A stretch of 64,000 bases of DNA from UBA10438 sp964432155. Lineage in GTDB: Bacteria; Bacteroidota; Ignavibacteria; Kapaibacteriales; Kapaibacteriaceae. Position 1 is the stretch's first letter. Each line of letters opens with the position of its first letter. A model generated the notes under the pieces. The model worked only from the letters and a program-made list of their open reading frames with translations, was not told where the DNA came from and ran no database searches. The stretch is taken from NCBI GenBank assembly GCA_964432155.1, contig CAYSMF010000003.1, positions 124,001-188,000 of the forward strand. The letters are read 5' to 3'. A program made the translations under genes and the position numbers. Below are positions 1 to 7,042 of this stretch, piece by piece.

Positions 1-529
1 TAGCCAACACAGCAGCCATGATGATGTTGACCGATGCGCCAACGCTTGAGATGTCGAAGTGGAAGTGATTGCCCTTTAGGCGATCAGCTTTCGCGATGAT
101 GTATCCGCCTTCAACCTCGATCGAAGCGCCGAGCTTTTCGAGCCCCTTGAGATGAAGGTCGACAGGGCGAGGGCCGAAGTTGCAGCCACCAGGGAGCGAC
201 ACGCGAGCTTCGCCGTAGCGAGCTACGAGTGGACCCAGCACGTAGATCGATGCGCGCATCTGCTTGACGTAGTCGTAGGGAGCTTCATGGCTCGTCAGGT
301 GCGATCCATCGAGTGTGAGTACATCTCCATCGAGATGCATCTGCACGCCCATGCTACCAAGCAGGCGACTCATGGTCCATAAGTCGCGATTGTTCGGTGT
401 GTTGCGAAAGGTAAATGTCCCAGGCGCGAGCAAGCAGGCAGGCATCAGAGCAAGCGATGCATTCTTTGCACCAGAGATGTCAACGGTCCCCGTGAGGCGA
501 ACCCCACCATCAACGATGAATTTGTCCAT
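1..529 (-). CDS. murA: UDP-N-acetylglucosamine 1-carboxyvinyltransferase (MurA), 3' end outside window
   Basis: First committed step of peptidoglycan synthesis: cytoplasmic transfer of enolpyruvate from PEP to UDP-GlcNAc. About 176 N-terminal residues are visible. They include the early SGAKNA motif with the PEP-binding Lys-Asn pair, the catalytic loop PGGCNFGPRPVDLHLKGL with the active-site Cys that fosfomycin alkylates, and GASVNIMMAAVLA at the window edge. The Cys form (not Asp) predicts fosfomycin sensitivity, which is inference from the family. The reading frame is open to the window edge, so the C-terminal domain lies outside. The ATG at 529 is preceded by only 3 nt and then TATCTTTG, a Bacteroidota-type -7 box, so the mRNA is probably leaderless. 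It is transcribed divergently from the riboswitch/TonB unit. Confidence 0.95.
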   Translation of the reverse strand, partial: MDKFIVDGGVRLTGTVDISGAKNASLALMPACLLAPGTFTFRNTPNNRDLWTMSRLLGSMGVQMHLDGDVLTLDGSHLTSHEAPYDYVKQMRASIYVLGPLVARYGEARVSLPGGCNFGPRPVDLHLKGLEKLGASIEVEGGYIIAKADRLKGNHFHFDISSVGASVNIIMAAVLA

Positions 530-553
530 CCGCAAAGATACTCGCTATATTCG
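521..553 (+). promoter_or_regulatory. Predicted promoter of the TPP riboswitch/TonB receptor unit
   Basis: TTTG at 521-524 and TATATTCG at 546-553 are separated by 21 nt, matching the Bacteroidota -33/-7 layout (TTTG and TAnnTTTG) with one mismatch in the second box. The expected transcription start, about 5-6 nt downstream, falls at 558-560, exactly where the riboswitch P1 stem begins. The -33 box lies inside the murA start region, so the two divergent promoters overlap. Confidence 0.55.
533..540 (-). promoter_or_regulatory. Predicted -7 box of murA
   Basis: On the minus strand this reads TATCTTTG, an exact match to the Bacteroidota -7 consensus TAnnTTTG. It ends 3 nt before the murA ATG, so transcription should begin at or next to the start codon. 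I see no convincing -33 TTTG for it. Identical to the box in front of ffh. Confidence 0.55.
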
Positions 554-559
554 CGCTCC

Positions 560-639
560 CGTTAGAGGTGCTACCGAAGGTCGGTGGCTGAGAATAAACT
601 CTTTGAACCTGATCCGGATAATGCCGGCGAAGGAAAACG
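560..639 (+). promoter_or_regulatory. TPP (thiamin pyrophosphate) riboswitch, THI element
   Basis: The two conserved halves of the THI box are present in order: GGTGGCTGAGA at 583-593 and GAACCTGATCCGGATAATGC at 605-624, followed by the GCGAAGG block. A P1 stem forms between CGTT (560-563) and AACG (636-639). P1 abuts the GAGG ribosome-binding site (639-642) of the receptor gene, whose ATG is at 649. Ligand-stabilised P1 would therefore mask translation initiation, as in other Gram-negative TPP switches (family knowledge). The placement implies that the downstream receptor imports thiamin or a precursor. Confidence 0.93.
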
Positions 640-648
640 AGGTGAACC

Positions 649-2751
649 ATGCGCAAGCTCGCAGCATTGGTGGTGCTTGGATGCGCCACACTTACAACAG
701 GTTTTGCTCAATCGTCGACGTCCCGTGATACGGCCACGTATCGCATGCGCGAGATCCGCGTCGAGACGTCGCCCTATGCACAGGCGGCTGATCCCGTGAC
801 GCAAACCACGGTGACAAAGGCCGCCGTCGAGCGGCTCTACATCGGACAGGACGTCCAGTATGTACTCGAGCGTACCGTGCCATCGGTGATTTCGTACTCA
901 GAGTCCGGCACTGCGGTCTCGAACTACGGTACCTTCCGTCTGCGGGGTATCGACCAAACGCGTGTCAACGTGACGCTTGACGGCGTACCACTCAACGACA
1001 TGATTGACCAGGGCGTGTTCTTCTCGAACATCGGGGACTTGATGAACGGCATGTCGTCGGTGCAGGTACAGCGGGGGACGGGTCTGAGCACCAACGGTAC
1101 CGCATCGTTTGCCGGTGCAGTCGGGCTCACGTCGCCATCGCTCTCGCTGTATGGCGACGCACGCAAGCCGATGGCGAACGTACAGCTCTCGGGTGGCTCG
1201 TTCAACATGCTGCGTGGTAGCGCCGCTGTGCGAACGGGATCCATCGATAGCTCGGTGAACATGTATGCACGGTTCACTACGCTCTCGACCGATGGCTACC
1301 GCCGTCATACGGGAACAACTGCGAACTCTGCGCACATCGCTGCTCGCTGGCAGGATGCGACGAACACGAACTCGCTCCAGCTCACTGGTCTGTGGGGTCG
1401 CACGCAGAATGAGCTTGGCTACTATCCCGTGCCAAAGGCACTGGCAGATGCAGACCCACGCACAAATCTGAACGATAGTGCTGACGTTGATGACTTCGGA
1501 CAGCATCTCATCTCGCTCGCATACCAGCATGTGCTGAACGAAAACGCCGTCATTTCCGCGACTGCCTACATGGGTGGGGCAGGGGGCGATTTCTTCACCG
1601 GCTTCCGTGATACGTCGGGTTTGACGCTGCTGAATTATCCGCTGGAGAACCGCCACTACGGTGCAATGGCAAGTATCGATGCACGCATGAGCGATCTCAC
1701 GCTCCGGGCTGGATTGCATGCCTACACATTCCGTCGTCGCAATTGGGAGACTGTTGCACCTGAGTTCAACCGTCCATACTACGATGATCGCACAACGAAG
1801 AATGAGCTCTCCGCATTTGCTCGTGCTGAGTATGCGCTTGGTGCACTGAGCTTCCTCGCCGACGTCCAAGTTCGCAGCGTATCGCTGTCGTTCTCAACAC
1901 CCGATATGCCTTCGTTCACGGAAGCACTTCCTGTTCACCGCTGGACATTTGTCAACCCACGTGTTGGCGCACGATATGCGCTCTCGTCCGAGTCTGACGT
2001 CTACGCATCATTCGGACGCACCAGTCGCGAGCCAACCCGGTTCGATTTGTTAGGGGGCACGCAACTCACTGACGGGAATCTCCCGGTCATCCGTACGCCA
2101 AATACGGTGCGTCCGGAACATGTGAACGACCTTGAGTTGGGCTTCCGCACGGCGAGTGACAACATCTCGCTCGACGTAACGGCATTTGCGATGTTCTTCA
2201 CCGACGAGATTGCACCAATCGGACCGTACATCGATCAGTTGTTTGTGCAGCTCCGCAAGAACGTCGAGTCGAGCCGCCGTCTTGGCATCGAACTCTTGTC
2301 GACGATTCGACTCCATCGCACCTTGCATGCTGACATTGCCGCAACGCTCATGACATCGAATGTAGCGCGATTTGCACCCGAGAATATCGGCGTTGACACC
2401 GTGTTTACTAATGTGACGCCAGTCCTGACACCATCGACACAGGTGCTTGCTACGTTGCGGTACCAGCCCCTTGATCAACTCTCTGTCGAAGCTGGAGTGC
2501 GGTACATCTCGTCGTCGTTTACCGACCTCACGAATGCAGCTGGACTCGTTCTGCCAGAGGTTGTCGATGTGAACGCGCGGGTATGGTGGAACATCATGGG
2601 CGAACACCGCATTGGTGTAATGGCGAACAACGTTCTCGACCGCATGATCGTAACCAACGGCGGCTCCACCTTTGACGGCACATCGACTGTGCCAACGTAT
2701 TTCGTTCAGGCGGGGCGCAACTTCATGGTGATGCTCGACCTGCGATTCTAA
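649..2751 (+). CDS. TonB-dependent outer-membrane receptor, probable thiamin (or precursor) transporter
   Basis: 700 aa. A signal peptide ends near residue 20 (...TLTTGFAQ). A plug domain follows at about residues 45-160, with the typical NYGTFRLRGIDQTRVNVTLDGVPLND stretch shortened here to its key elements RGIDQ and LDGVPLND, then SVQVQRGTG. The rest is a 22-strand-type barrel ending in MLDLRF with a terminal Phe, as BAM substrates do. The TPP riboswitch in its leader ties expression to thiamin status; riboswitch-linked TonB receptors for thiamin (Omr1) are known in Bacteroidetes. No other thiamin gene is adjacent, so the inner-membrane partner must lie elsewhere. The substrate is inferred from regulation, not from binding residues. 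The start is fixed by GAGGTGA 7 nt upstream. Confidence 0.9.
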   Translation: MRKLAALVVLGCATLTTGFAQSSTSRDTATYRMREIRVETSPYAQAADPVTQTTVTKAAVERLYIGQDVQYVLERTVPSVISYSESGTAVSNYGTFRLRGIDQTRVNVTLDGVPLNDMIDQGVFFSNIGDLMNGMSSVQVQRGTGLSTNGTASFAGAVGLTSPSLSLYGDARKPMANVQLSGGSFNMLRGSAAVRTGSIDSSVNMYARFTTLSTDGYRRHTGTTANSAHIAARWQDATNTNSLQLTGLWGRTQNELGYYPVPKALADADPRTNLNDSADVDDFGQHLISLAYQHVLNENAVISATAYMGGAGGDFFTGFRDTSGLTLLNYPLENRHYGAMASIDARMSDLTLRAGLHAYTFRRRNWETVAPEFNRPYYDDRTTKNELSAFARAEYALGALSFLADVQVRSVSLSFSTPDMPSFTEALPVHRWTFVNPRVGARYALSSESDVYASFGRTSREPTRFDLLGGTQLTDGNLPVIRTPNTVRPEHVNDLELGFRTASDNISLDVTAFAMFFTDEIAPIGPYIDQLFVQLRKNVESSRRLGIELLSTIRLHRTLHADIAATLMTSNVARFAPENIGVDTVFTNVTPVLTPSTQVLATLRYQPLDQLSVEAGVRYISSSFTDLTNAAGLVLPEVVDVNARVWWNIMGEHRIGVMANNVLDRMIVTNGGSTFDGTSTVPTYFVQAGRNFMVMLDLRF

Positions 2752-2773
2752 CCGCCCGAGCCCGCCTTTGGGG

Positions 2774-2781
2774 TATATTCG
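2774..2781 (+). promoter_or_regulatory. Predicted -7 box of the SET-domain gene
   Basis: TATATTCG, one mismatch from TAnnTTTG and identical to the box of the TonB unit, lies 6 nt before the ATG at 2788. There is no Shine-Dalgarno sequence in the short gap, consistent with a leaderless message. Confidence 0.45.
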
Positions 2782-2787
2782 CGGTCT

Positions 2788-3288
2788 ATGAAACGACACT
2801 CCGTGAAGGTTACGCGCCGCTGTGCGCATCGTGGCGACAACGGTCAATGCAAGCGCATGACCAGTGTTACGCATCCATATTGTGCCCAGCATACCAAGGA
2901 GCATTTTGGTGTGTCGGTGAAGAAGAGTCACATCAAGGGTGCCGGACTTGGTCTGTTCGCTGAGCGCACATTCCGAGCTGATGAGCGTATTGTTGAATAC
3001 ACGGGTGAGAAGCTTACGACCGATCAATACGATCGTCGCTATGCCTCGGACGCCCTTGGTTCATACGGGATTCAGCTTTCGGAGCGGTACGTGATCGATG
3101 CCGCGAAGACCACTAGCGGTGTGGCTCGGTACGCCTGTGACTATCACGGCTCAGGTAAGAAAGCGAATGCTGAATACGTCGTTTTTGGAAGTCGTATCTA
3201 TATCGTAGCTACTCGCACAATCAAGCCCGGCGAAGAGATTTATACGGATTACGGTGATGATATGCACCGAGCGCTGGGGTTGAATTAA
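2788..3288 (+). CDS. SET-domain protein with N-terminal Cys/His cluster
   Basis: 166 aa. The N-terminus carries C12-x8-C21-x10-C32-x2-H35, resembling the C3H cluster of KANL2-type zinc fingers (similarity judged by eye). A SET fold follows: KGAGLGLFAERTF at 50-62, VEYTGE at 69-74 and IKPGEEIYTDYGDD at 145-158, which is the post-pseudoknot EELxxDYG motif. The SAM-binding signature normally reading RFxNHSCxPN is RYACDYHGSGKKAN at 114-127, so the NH pair that contacts SAM in canonical enzymes is replaced by Cys-Asp. It may be a protein-lysine methyltransferase with an altered cofactor site or a non-catalytic SET protein. No obvious substrate partner is adjacent. Likely transcribed on its own from the box at 2774. 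Confidence 0.8.
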   Translation: MKRHSVKVTRRCAHRGDNGQCKRMTSVTHPYCAQHTKEHFGVSVKKSHIKGAGLGLFAERTFRADERIVEYTGEKLTTDQYDRRYASDALGSYGIQLSERYVIDAAKTTSGVARYACDYHGSGKKANAEYVVFGSRIYIVATRTIKPGEEIYTDYGDDMHRALGLN

Positions 3289-3298
3289 ACCAACTCTA

Positions 3299-3306
3299 TA
3301 TTTTTG
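3299..3306 (+). promoter_or_regulatory. Predicted -7 box of the fatty-acid hydroxylase-like gene
   Basis: TATTTTTG, an exact TAnnTTTG match, ends 4 nt before the ATG at 3311, again implying a leaderless transcript. This supports the ATG at 3311 over the in-frame ATG at 3320. Confidence 0.5.
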
Positions 3307-3310
3307 TGCT

Positions 3311-3979
3311 ATGGGTTCCATGTTTATCTCCAACAAAGACGAGACCGTTCGGCTCTTCAAGAACCCCGTTCTGGAATACTTCTCGCACATCCATCCGGCG
3401 ACCCCCTTGGTGGTATTCCTGCCATCGGTCGCTGTGACGCTCTATGGTAGCATCCTTGGAGGCAGTTGGATGGAGTCTGTCGGACTCTGGTCGAGTGTGG
3501 GTGTGTTCGTCTTGGGAGTGTTGGCATGGACCTTCGTTGAGTATGCCATTCACCGTTGGGCATTTCATCTGGAGCCTACATCGAACCTTGGCAAGCGGGT
3601 GCATTTCCTGGTCCATGGCATTCACCACGACTATCCACGAGATTCAACGCGCCTCGTGATGCCGCTTCTGGTGAGCGTACCCTTGGCCTTAGCGTTCTAT
3701 GCGCTCTTCGCGGCCTTATTCGCCCCGTTCAACAACGCCCTCTTTGGCGGCTTTATTTTTGGCTATGTTGCATATGATTCGATCCACTATGCCACGCATC
3801 ACTTCCCGATGACGTCGCGTGTGGGTCGATTTCTGAAAGAGTACCACATGAAGCACCACTACGTGGACGAGCACACCGCCTTTGGTGTGAGCACGCCACT
3901 GTGGGACTTCGTGTTTCGCACCGTGCCCGCATGGGCGCGGAAACGTTCATCAACGAATTCGTCTGCTCCTACTTCCTGA
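3311..3979 (+). CDS. Fatty-acid hydroxylase / sterol desaturase superfamily membrane protein
   Basis: 222 aa integral membrane di-iron oxygenase. Hydrophobic segments lie at about 28-50, 58-78 and 115-150. The histidine clusters that bind the two irons are visible in order: EYAIHRWAFH, HGIHHDYPRD, SIHYATHH and YHMKHHYVDEHTAFGVST, followed by LWDFVF. The arrangement and the short length match the fatty-acid 2-hydroxylase branch (FA2H/Scs7 catalytic domain) rather than a true sterol desaturase. It probably hydroxylates the acyl chains of membrane lipids such as sphingolipids or N-acyl lipids; the substrate is not shown by the sequence. It ends 9 bp before nuoC and probably shares its transcript. 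Confidence 0.85.
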   Translation: MGSMFISNKDETVRLFKNPVLEYFSHIHPATPLVVFLPSVAVTLYGSILGGSWMESVGLWSSVGVFVLGVLAWTFVEYAIHRWAFHLEPTSNLGKRVHFLVHGIHHDYPRDSTRLVMPLLVSVPLALAFYALFAALFAPFNNALFGGFIFGYVAYDSIHYATHHFPMTSRVGRFLKEYHMKHHYVDEHTAFGVSTPLWDFVFRTVPAWARKRSSTNSSAPTS

Positions 3980-3988
3980 GGTGTTTCC

Positions 3989-4495
3989 ATGGCGCATGCA
4001 TTTTCCGATATCATCAATGTTGTCAAGGCAGTTGCATCTGACGTGACACCTGTCGAGCACCATGGTGATCTCACCATTACGGTGCCGAAGAGTCAGCTTC
4101 TTGACGTCTTGCATGAGCTGAAGGAAAATCCGCAGATGTCGTTCTCGCAGCTGATCGATATCACAGCAATCGACTGGGCGAAGTCGCCCGATCGTTTTGA
4201 GGTTGTGTACTTCTTGTACTCACTCGAGCACAAGACACGCGTGCGCATCAAGGTGGCTGTGCGCGAAGATGCGCCACACGTTCCGACGGTTGTCGACGTG
4301 TACGAGTCGGCAAATTGGTACGAGCGTGAGACCTACGATATGTACGGCATCATGTTCGACGGTCATCCAGACCTGCGCCGCTTCTACATGCCGGAAGACT
4401 TCATGGACGATCAGGGCACGCCACTGTATCCGCTCCGGAAAGACTTCCCGCTCATGGGAATCCCGGGCTCGCTGCCGCTACCAGAAAAGAACTAA
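3989..4495 (+). CDS. nuoC: NADH-quinone oxidoreductase subunit C (NuoC)
   Basis: 168 aa, the 30-kDa peripheral-arm subunit of respiratory complex I. The family signature is clear: ERETYDMYGIMFDGHPDLRR followed by FYMPEDFMDDQGTPLYPLRKDFP in two parts. The length is normal for a stand-alone NuoC (not a NuoCD fusion). It is an orphan here, with no nuoA, B or D on either side; the neighbours are a lipid hydroxylase and a STAS protein. A GAGG sequence near 3979 serves as ribosome-binding site. A strong terminator follows directly at 4501. Complex I is either encoded elsewhere without nuoC or this is an extra copy. Confidence 0.93.
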   Translation: MAHAFSDIINVVKAVASDVTPVEHHGDLTITVPKSQLLDVLHELKENPQMSFSQLIDITAIDWAKSPDRFEVVYFLYSLEHKTRVRIKVAVREDAPHVPTVVDVYESANWYERETYDMYGIMFDGHPDLRRFYMPEDFMDDQGTPLYPLRKDFPLMGIPGSLPLPEKN

Positions 4496-4500
4496 CAACT

Positions 4501-4530
4501 ACGTGCTGCCCTCGGGCAGCACGTCTGTTT
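4501..4530 (+). terminator. Rho-independent terminator after nuoC
   Basis: Perfect 10-bp stem ACGTGCTGCC / GGCAGCACGT (4501-4510 and 4515-4524) with a CTCG loop, followed by CTGTTTT. It lies between the nuoC stop and the convergent STAS gene stop at 4530. Confidence 0.9.
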
Positions 4531-4871
4531 TAGGACTGAAGCCAGGCGATTGCGTCAGCGATCGTTGGCTGGAACTCGAACAAGTATTCGATCTGCGAAA
4601 TACGGAAGAGATTTCGCACTGTCTCTTGCGTGCCGACAAGGAGAACAAACCCCTCATGCTCCTTCATCTGGCGGTGCGCCAGCAGGATCGATGACAGACC
4701 CTGAGAGTCGCAGAAGTGCACCATCGTAAGGTCGATGACGAGCGCTTTCACCGATGGCTGACAGAGGATCAGGAGTTCACTCTTGACATCGGGAGCATTT
4801 GTCGAGTCGAGCATCGGCTCCTTGATGGTAAATACCACCAACTCGTCGTCTTGTTCAACAGAAAAGCGCAT
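4530..4871 (-). CDS. STAS-domain protein, anti-sigma factor antagonist-like
   Basis: 113 aa consisting of a single STAS domain (SpoIIAA/RsbV type). The segment VIDLTMVHFCDSQGLSSILL contains the Ser of the DSxGL motif that is phosphorylated by anti-sigma kinases and dephosphorylated by PP2C phosphatases in this family. The open frame extends far upstream, but the ATG at 4871, preceded by GAGG at about 4882, starts exactly at the STAS fold. No kinase or sigma factor is adjacent; a matching PP2C (RsbU-like) phosphatase is at 60415-61644, and a functional link is speculative. The 64-bp gap to the divergent GT9 gene should hold both promoters. Confidence 0.85.
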   Translation of the reverse strand: MRFSVEQDDELVVFTIKEPMLDSTNAPDVKSELLILCQPSVKALVIDLTMVHFCDSQGLSSILLAHRQMKEHEGFVLLVGTQETVRNLFRISQIEYLFEFQPTIADAIAWLQS

Positions 4872-4935
4872 GTGCAGGCACCTCAGATAAAATGGTGATG
4901 GTGCAAAGATCGTAATTGATCGCAACTTTGCAGTC

Positions 4936-5949
4936 ATGCGATCCATTCTCGTTATCCGTCTCACATCCATGGGCGATGTTGTGCTCGCGACACCGCTCGT
5001 GCGGCAGTTGCGTCGCACGTATCCTGATGCGCGCATCGATGTGGCGGTAGCAGACCGATTCGCCGACGTCTGGGCGAACAACCCACAGGTGACGCTTGTG
5101 TGGCCCGTACCATCAGTGCATGCCTCGGAGGCAGGCATGGACGAATTGAAACTCGAGATGCTCGAGTCGCTCAGTGGAGAATGGGGCGGAGCATACGACC
5201 TTGTCGTCGATCTGCAGAACTCATTTCGTTCCGCTGCACTCAGGCGCGGACTGGGCACTACGGTGTTGCGCGCTCCAAAGCACCGCGTGGAAAAGCTCGC
5301 CATGGTGTACCTGAAGAAGCGGCCTGCTGTAACGACGTCGATCGTAGATCGCTATCGTTCAACGGTGCAGCATCTTCCGCTCGTTCCCGATACCGACGGC
5401 TGCGAGATCTGGCTTCCTGGCGAACATACGTATCCGTCAGTACGTCCAGCGCGGGAGCGCACGCGCGTTGCACTTGTCCCGGGCGCGCATCATGCCACAA
5501 AGCGATGGCCAATCGTGCGCTACGCAGAACTTGCAGCAGCGCTCGTGCGACACGGTCGCGAAGTAGTGCTGCTCGGTGGGCCCTCGGATGTTGAGCTCTG
5601 TGACGCTGTTGAGGCAGCCGCAGGAGTACAGGTGCTTCGAGCTGACGGAGCCACATCGGTCGAAGCTACGATCCGTATGATCGATACCTGTGCCTGCGTC
5701 ATCACGAACGACACGGGCGTCATGCACTTGGCGGCTGCTCGTCGGGCTCCCGTTGTTGCCATCTTTGGTTCAACCGTGCGCGAACTAGGCTTCGCGCCAT
5801 ATGGCACGGCATACCGAATTGTCGAGCACGATGTCGCATGCAGGCCGTGCTCGCATATCGGACGTGCCACATGTCCAAAGGGTCACTTCCTGTGCATGGA
5901 GGGGATTGCCGTTGCTGATGTCCTGCGAGCCTATCACGAGCTTGTGTGA
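4936..5949 (+). CDS. Glycosyltransferase family 9 (ADP-heptose:LPS heptosyltransferase-like)
   Basis: 337 aa. The N-terminal Rossmann half begins ILVIRLTSMGDVVLATPLVRQLRRTYP in its usual two-part form (IRLTSMGD then VLATPLVRQL). The C-terminal half carries VALVPGAHHATKRWP, VVLLGGPSD and the nucleotide-sugar site ITNDTGVMHLAAARRAPVVAIFG in segments. These are hallmarks of WaaF/WaaC-like enzymes that add heptose to the LPS inner core at the cytoplasmic face. A Cys-rich segment near the C-terminus (CRPCSH...CPKGHFLCM) is common in WaaF-like proteins. The specific sugar cannot be assigned. CAACTTTG, one base off the -7 consensus, lies 5 nt before the ATG. Confidence 0.88.
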   Translation: MRSILVIRLTSMGDVVLATPLVRQLRRTYPDARIDVAVADRFADVWANNPQVTLVWPVPSVHASEAGMDELKLEMLESLSGEWGGAYDLVVDLQNSFRSAALRRGLGTTVLRAPKHRVEKLAMVYLKKRPAVTTSIVDRYRSTVQHLPLVPDTDGCEIWLPGEHTYPSVRPARERTRVALVPGAHHATKRWPIVRYAELAAALVRHGREVVLLGGPSDVELCDAVEAAAGVQVLRADGATSVEATIRMIDTCACVITNDTGVMHLAAARRAPVVAIFGSTVRELGFAPYGTAYRIVEHDVACRPCSHIGRATCPKGHFLCMEGIAVADVLRAYHELV

Positions 5950-5976
5950 CGGCACGATTCTTGCTTTGATTCCCGC

Positions 5977-6975
5977 ATGATTGGAATCGTCCTCGTTGGC
6001 GCAGGGAACATTGCCCAGAGCATTCACCTGCCTTTGTTTTCAGCGATGCCGGGTGTTCGCATCGTTGCTATTTGCGACCGTCAAATTTCGAAGGCACGTA
6101 TTCTTGCCGAGAAATACAAGGTGCCACATGTGTTCCGTGCTCTCGACGACGCTCTTGCGCTCGATGGCGTCGATGCTGTAGTCGTAACCACATCGACCGA
6201 TGCACACGCAAGTGTTGCGATGCAGGCTATGTCGGCCGGTAAACACGTGTTTGTCGAGCGACCAGCAGGAAGAACGCTGCAAGAGACGTTAGATATGCGA
6301 GCGCTGTCGCAGGAACACGGCGTACAGGTAATGATTGGCATGAACCATCGATTCCGTCCCGACGTGGTAAGCATGAAGAATGCGGTCGACCGAGGTGAGA
6401 TCGGTGCGCCGTACTACGTCAAGGCTGGATGGGTAAAGCAGCGTTCAACGGATGCGCGGTGGCTTGCCAATGCTGATATGTCGGGTGGCGGTGTCCTTGT
6501 CGACCTTGGTATTACCGTGTTGGATATGATCCTGCACGTCTTCGACTTTGGTCGTGTGCGCAGCGTCATGGCGTCGACCTTCCATCACGAGACGAAGACC
6601 GTTGAGGACGTCGTGGTTGCGATGCTGCAATTCGAGAACGGCGCCATCGCGACAATCGAAACTAGTTGGTCGCTTGTCCGCGCCGAAGATCTGTACTACT
6701 GCAACGTATTCGGTAAAAAGGGTAGCGCATACATCAACCCGTACCGTCTTGTGCGGAAACAAGGGTCGTCTATTCAGTCAACATCCACTCCGCCGAAGAA
6801 GACGCAGCTCGAGATCTACCGAAAGAGCTACGAGTCTGAGTTCAAGCACTTCGTTAACGCGATCCGCGGTGTTGTGCCCATGATTTCTACGATTGACGAG
6901 GCCTGCGAGCGAATGAAGGTCATCGAAGCCCTCTACGCGAGTGCCGAATTGAAGCGCGAAATCGTCATTCCGTAG
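5977..6975 (+). CDS. Gfo/Idh/MocA family NAD(P)-dependent oxidoreductase
   Basis: 332 aa. The N-terminal Rossmann fold starts IVLVGAGNIAQSIHLPLF. The family motif usually reading EKP is ERPAGRT at about residues 89-95, followed by MIGMNHRFRPD. The C-terminal alpha/beta domain includes GGGVLVDLGITVLDM. Such enzymes oxidise or reduce sugars and sugar nucleotides with NAD(P). The gene lies 27 bp after the GT9 gene on the same strand, suggesting a role in making a cell-surface sugar, but the substrate cannot be read from the sequence. It is followed by a 67-bp gap before dnaB. Confidence 0.88.
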   Translation: MIGIVLVGAGNIAQSIHLPLFSAMPGVRIVAICDRQISKARILAEKYKVPHVFRALDDALALDGVDAVVVTTSTDAHASVAMQAMSAGKHVFVERPAGRTLQETLDMRALSQEHGVQVMIGMNHRFRPDVVSMKNAVDRGEIGAPYYVKAGWVKQRSTDARWLANADMSGGGVLVDLGITVLDMILHVFDFGRVRSVMASTFHHETKTVEDVVVAMLQFENGAIATIETSWSLVRAEDLYYCNVFGKKGSAYINPYRLVRKQGSSIQSTSTPPKKTQLEIYRKSYESEFKHFVNAIRGVVPMISTIDEACERMKVIEALYASAELKREIVIP

Positions 6976-7042
6976 CCGTTGCGGGATAAATCGTGGGGAA
7001 AACGGTGGAAAACCACCCCTCACGTTTCCATAGTTTGCCGGT

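Noticed and set aside
898..3027. Long minus-strand open frames (898-1869 and 2050-3027) opposite the TonB receptor
   Set aside because: Their composition is erratic and Cys/His/Arg-rich, they match no family, and they mirror codon-position bias of the real plus-strand gene.
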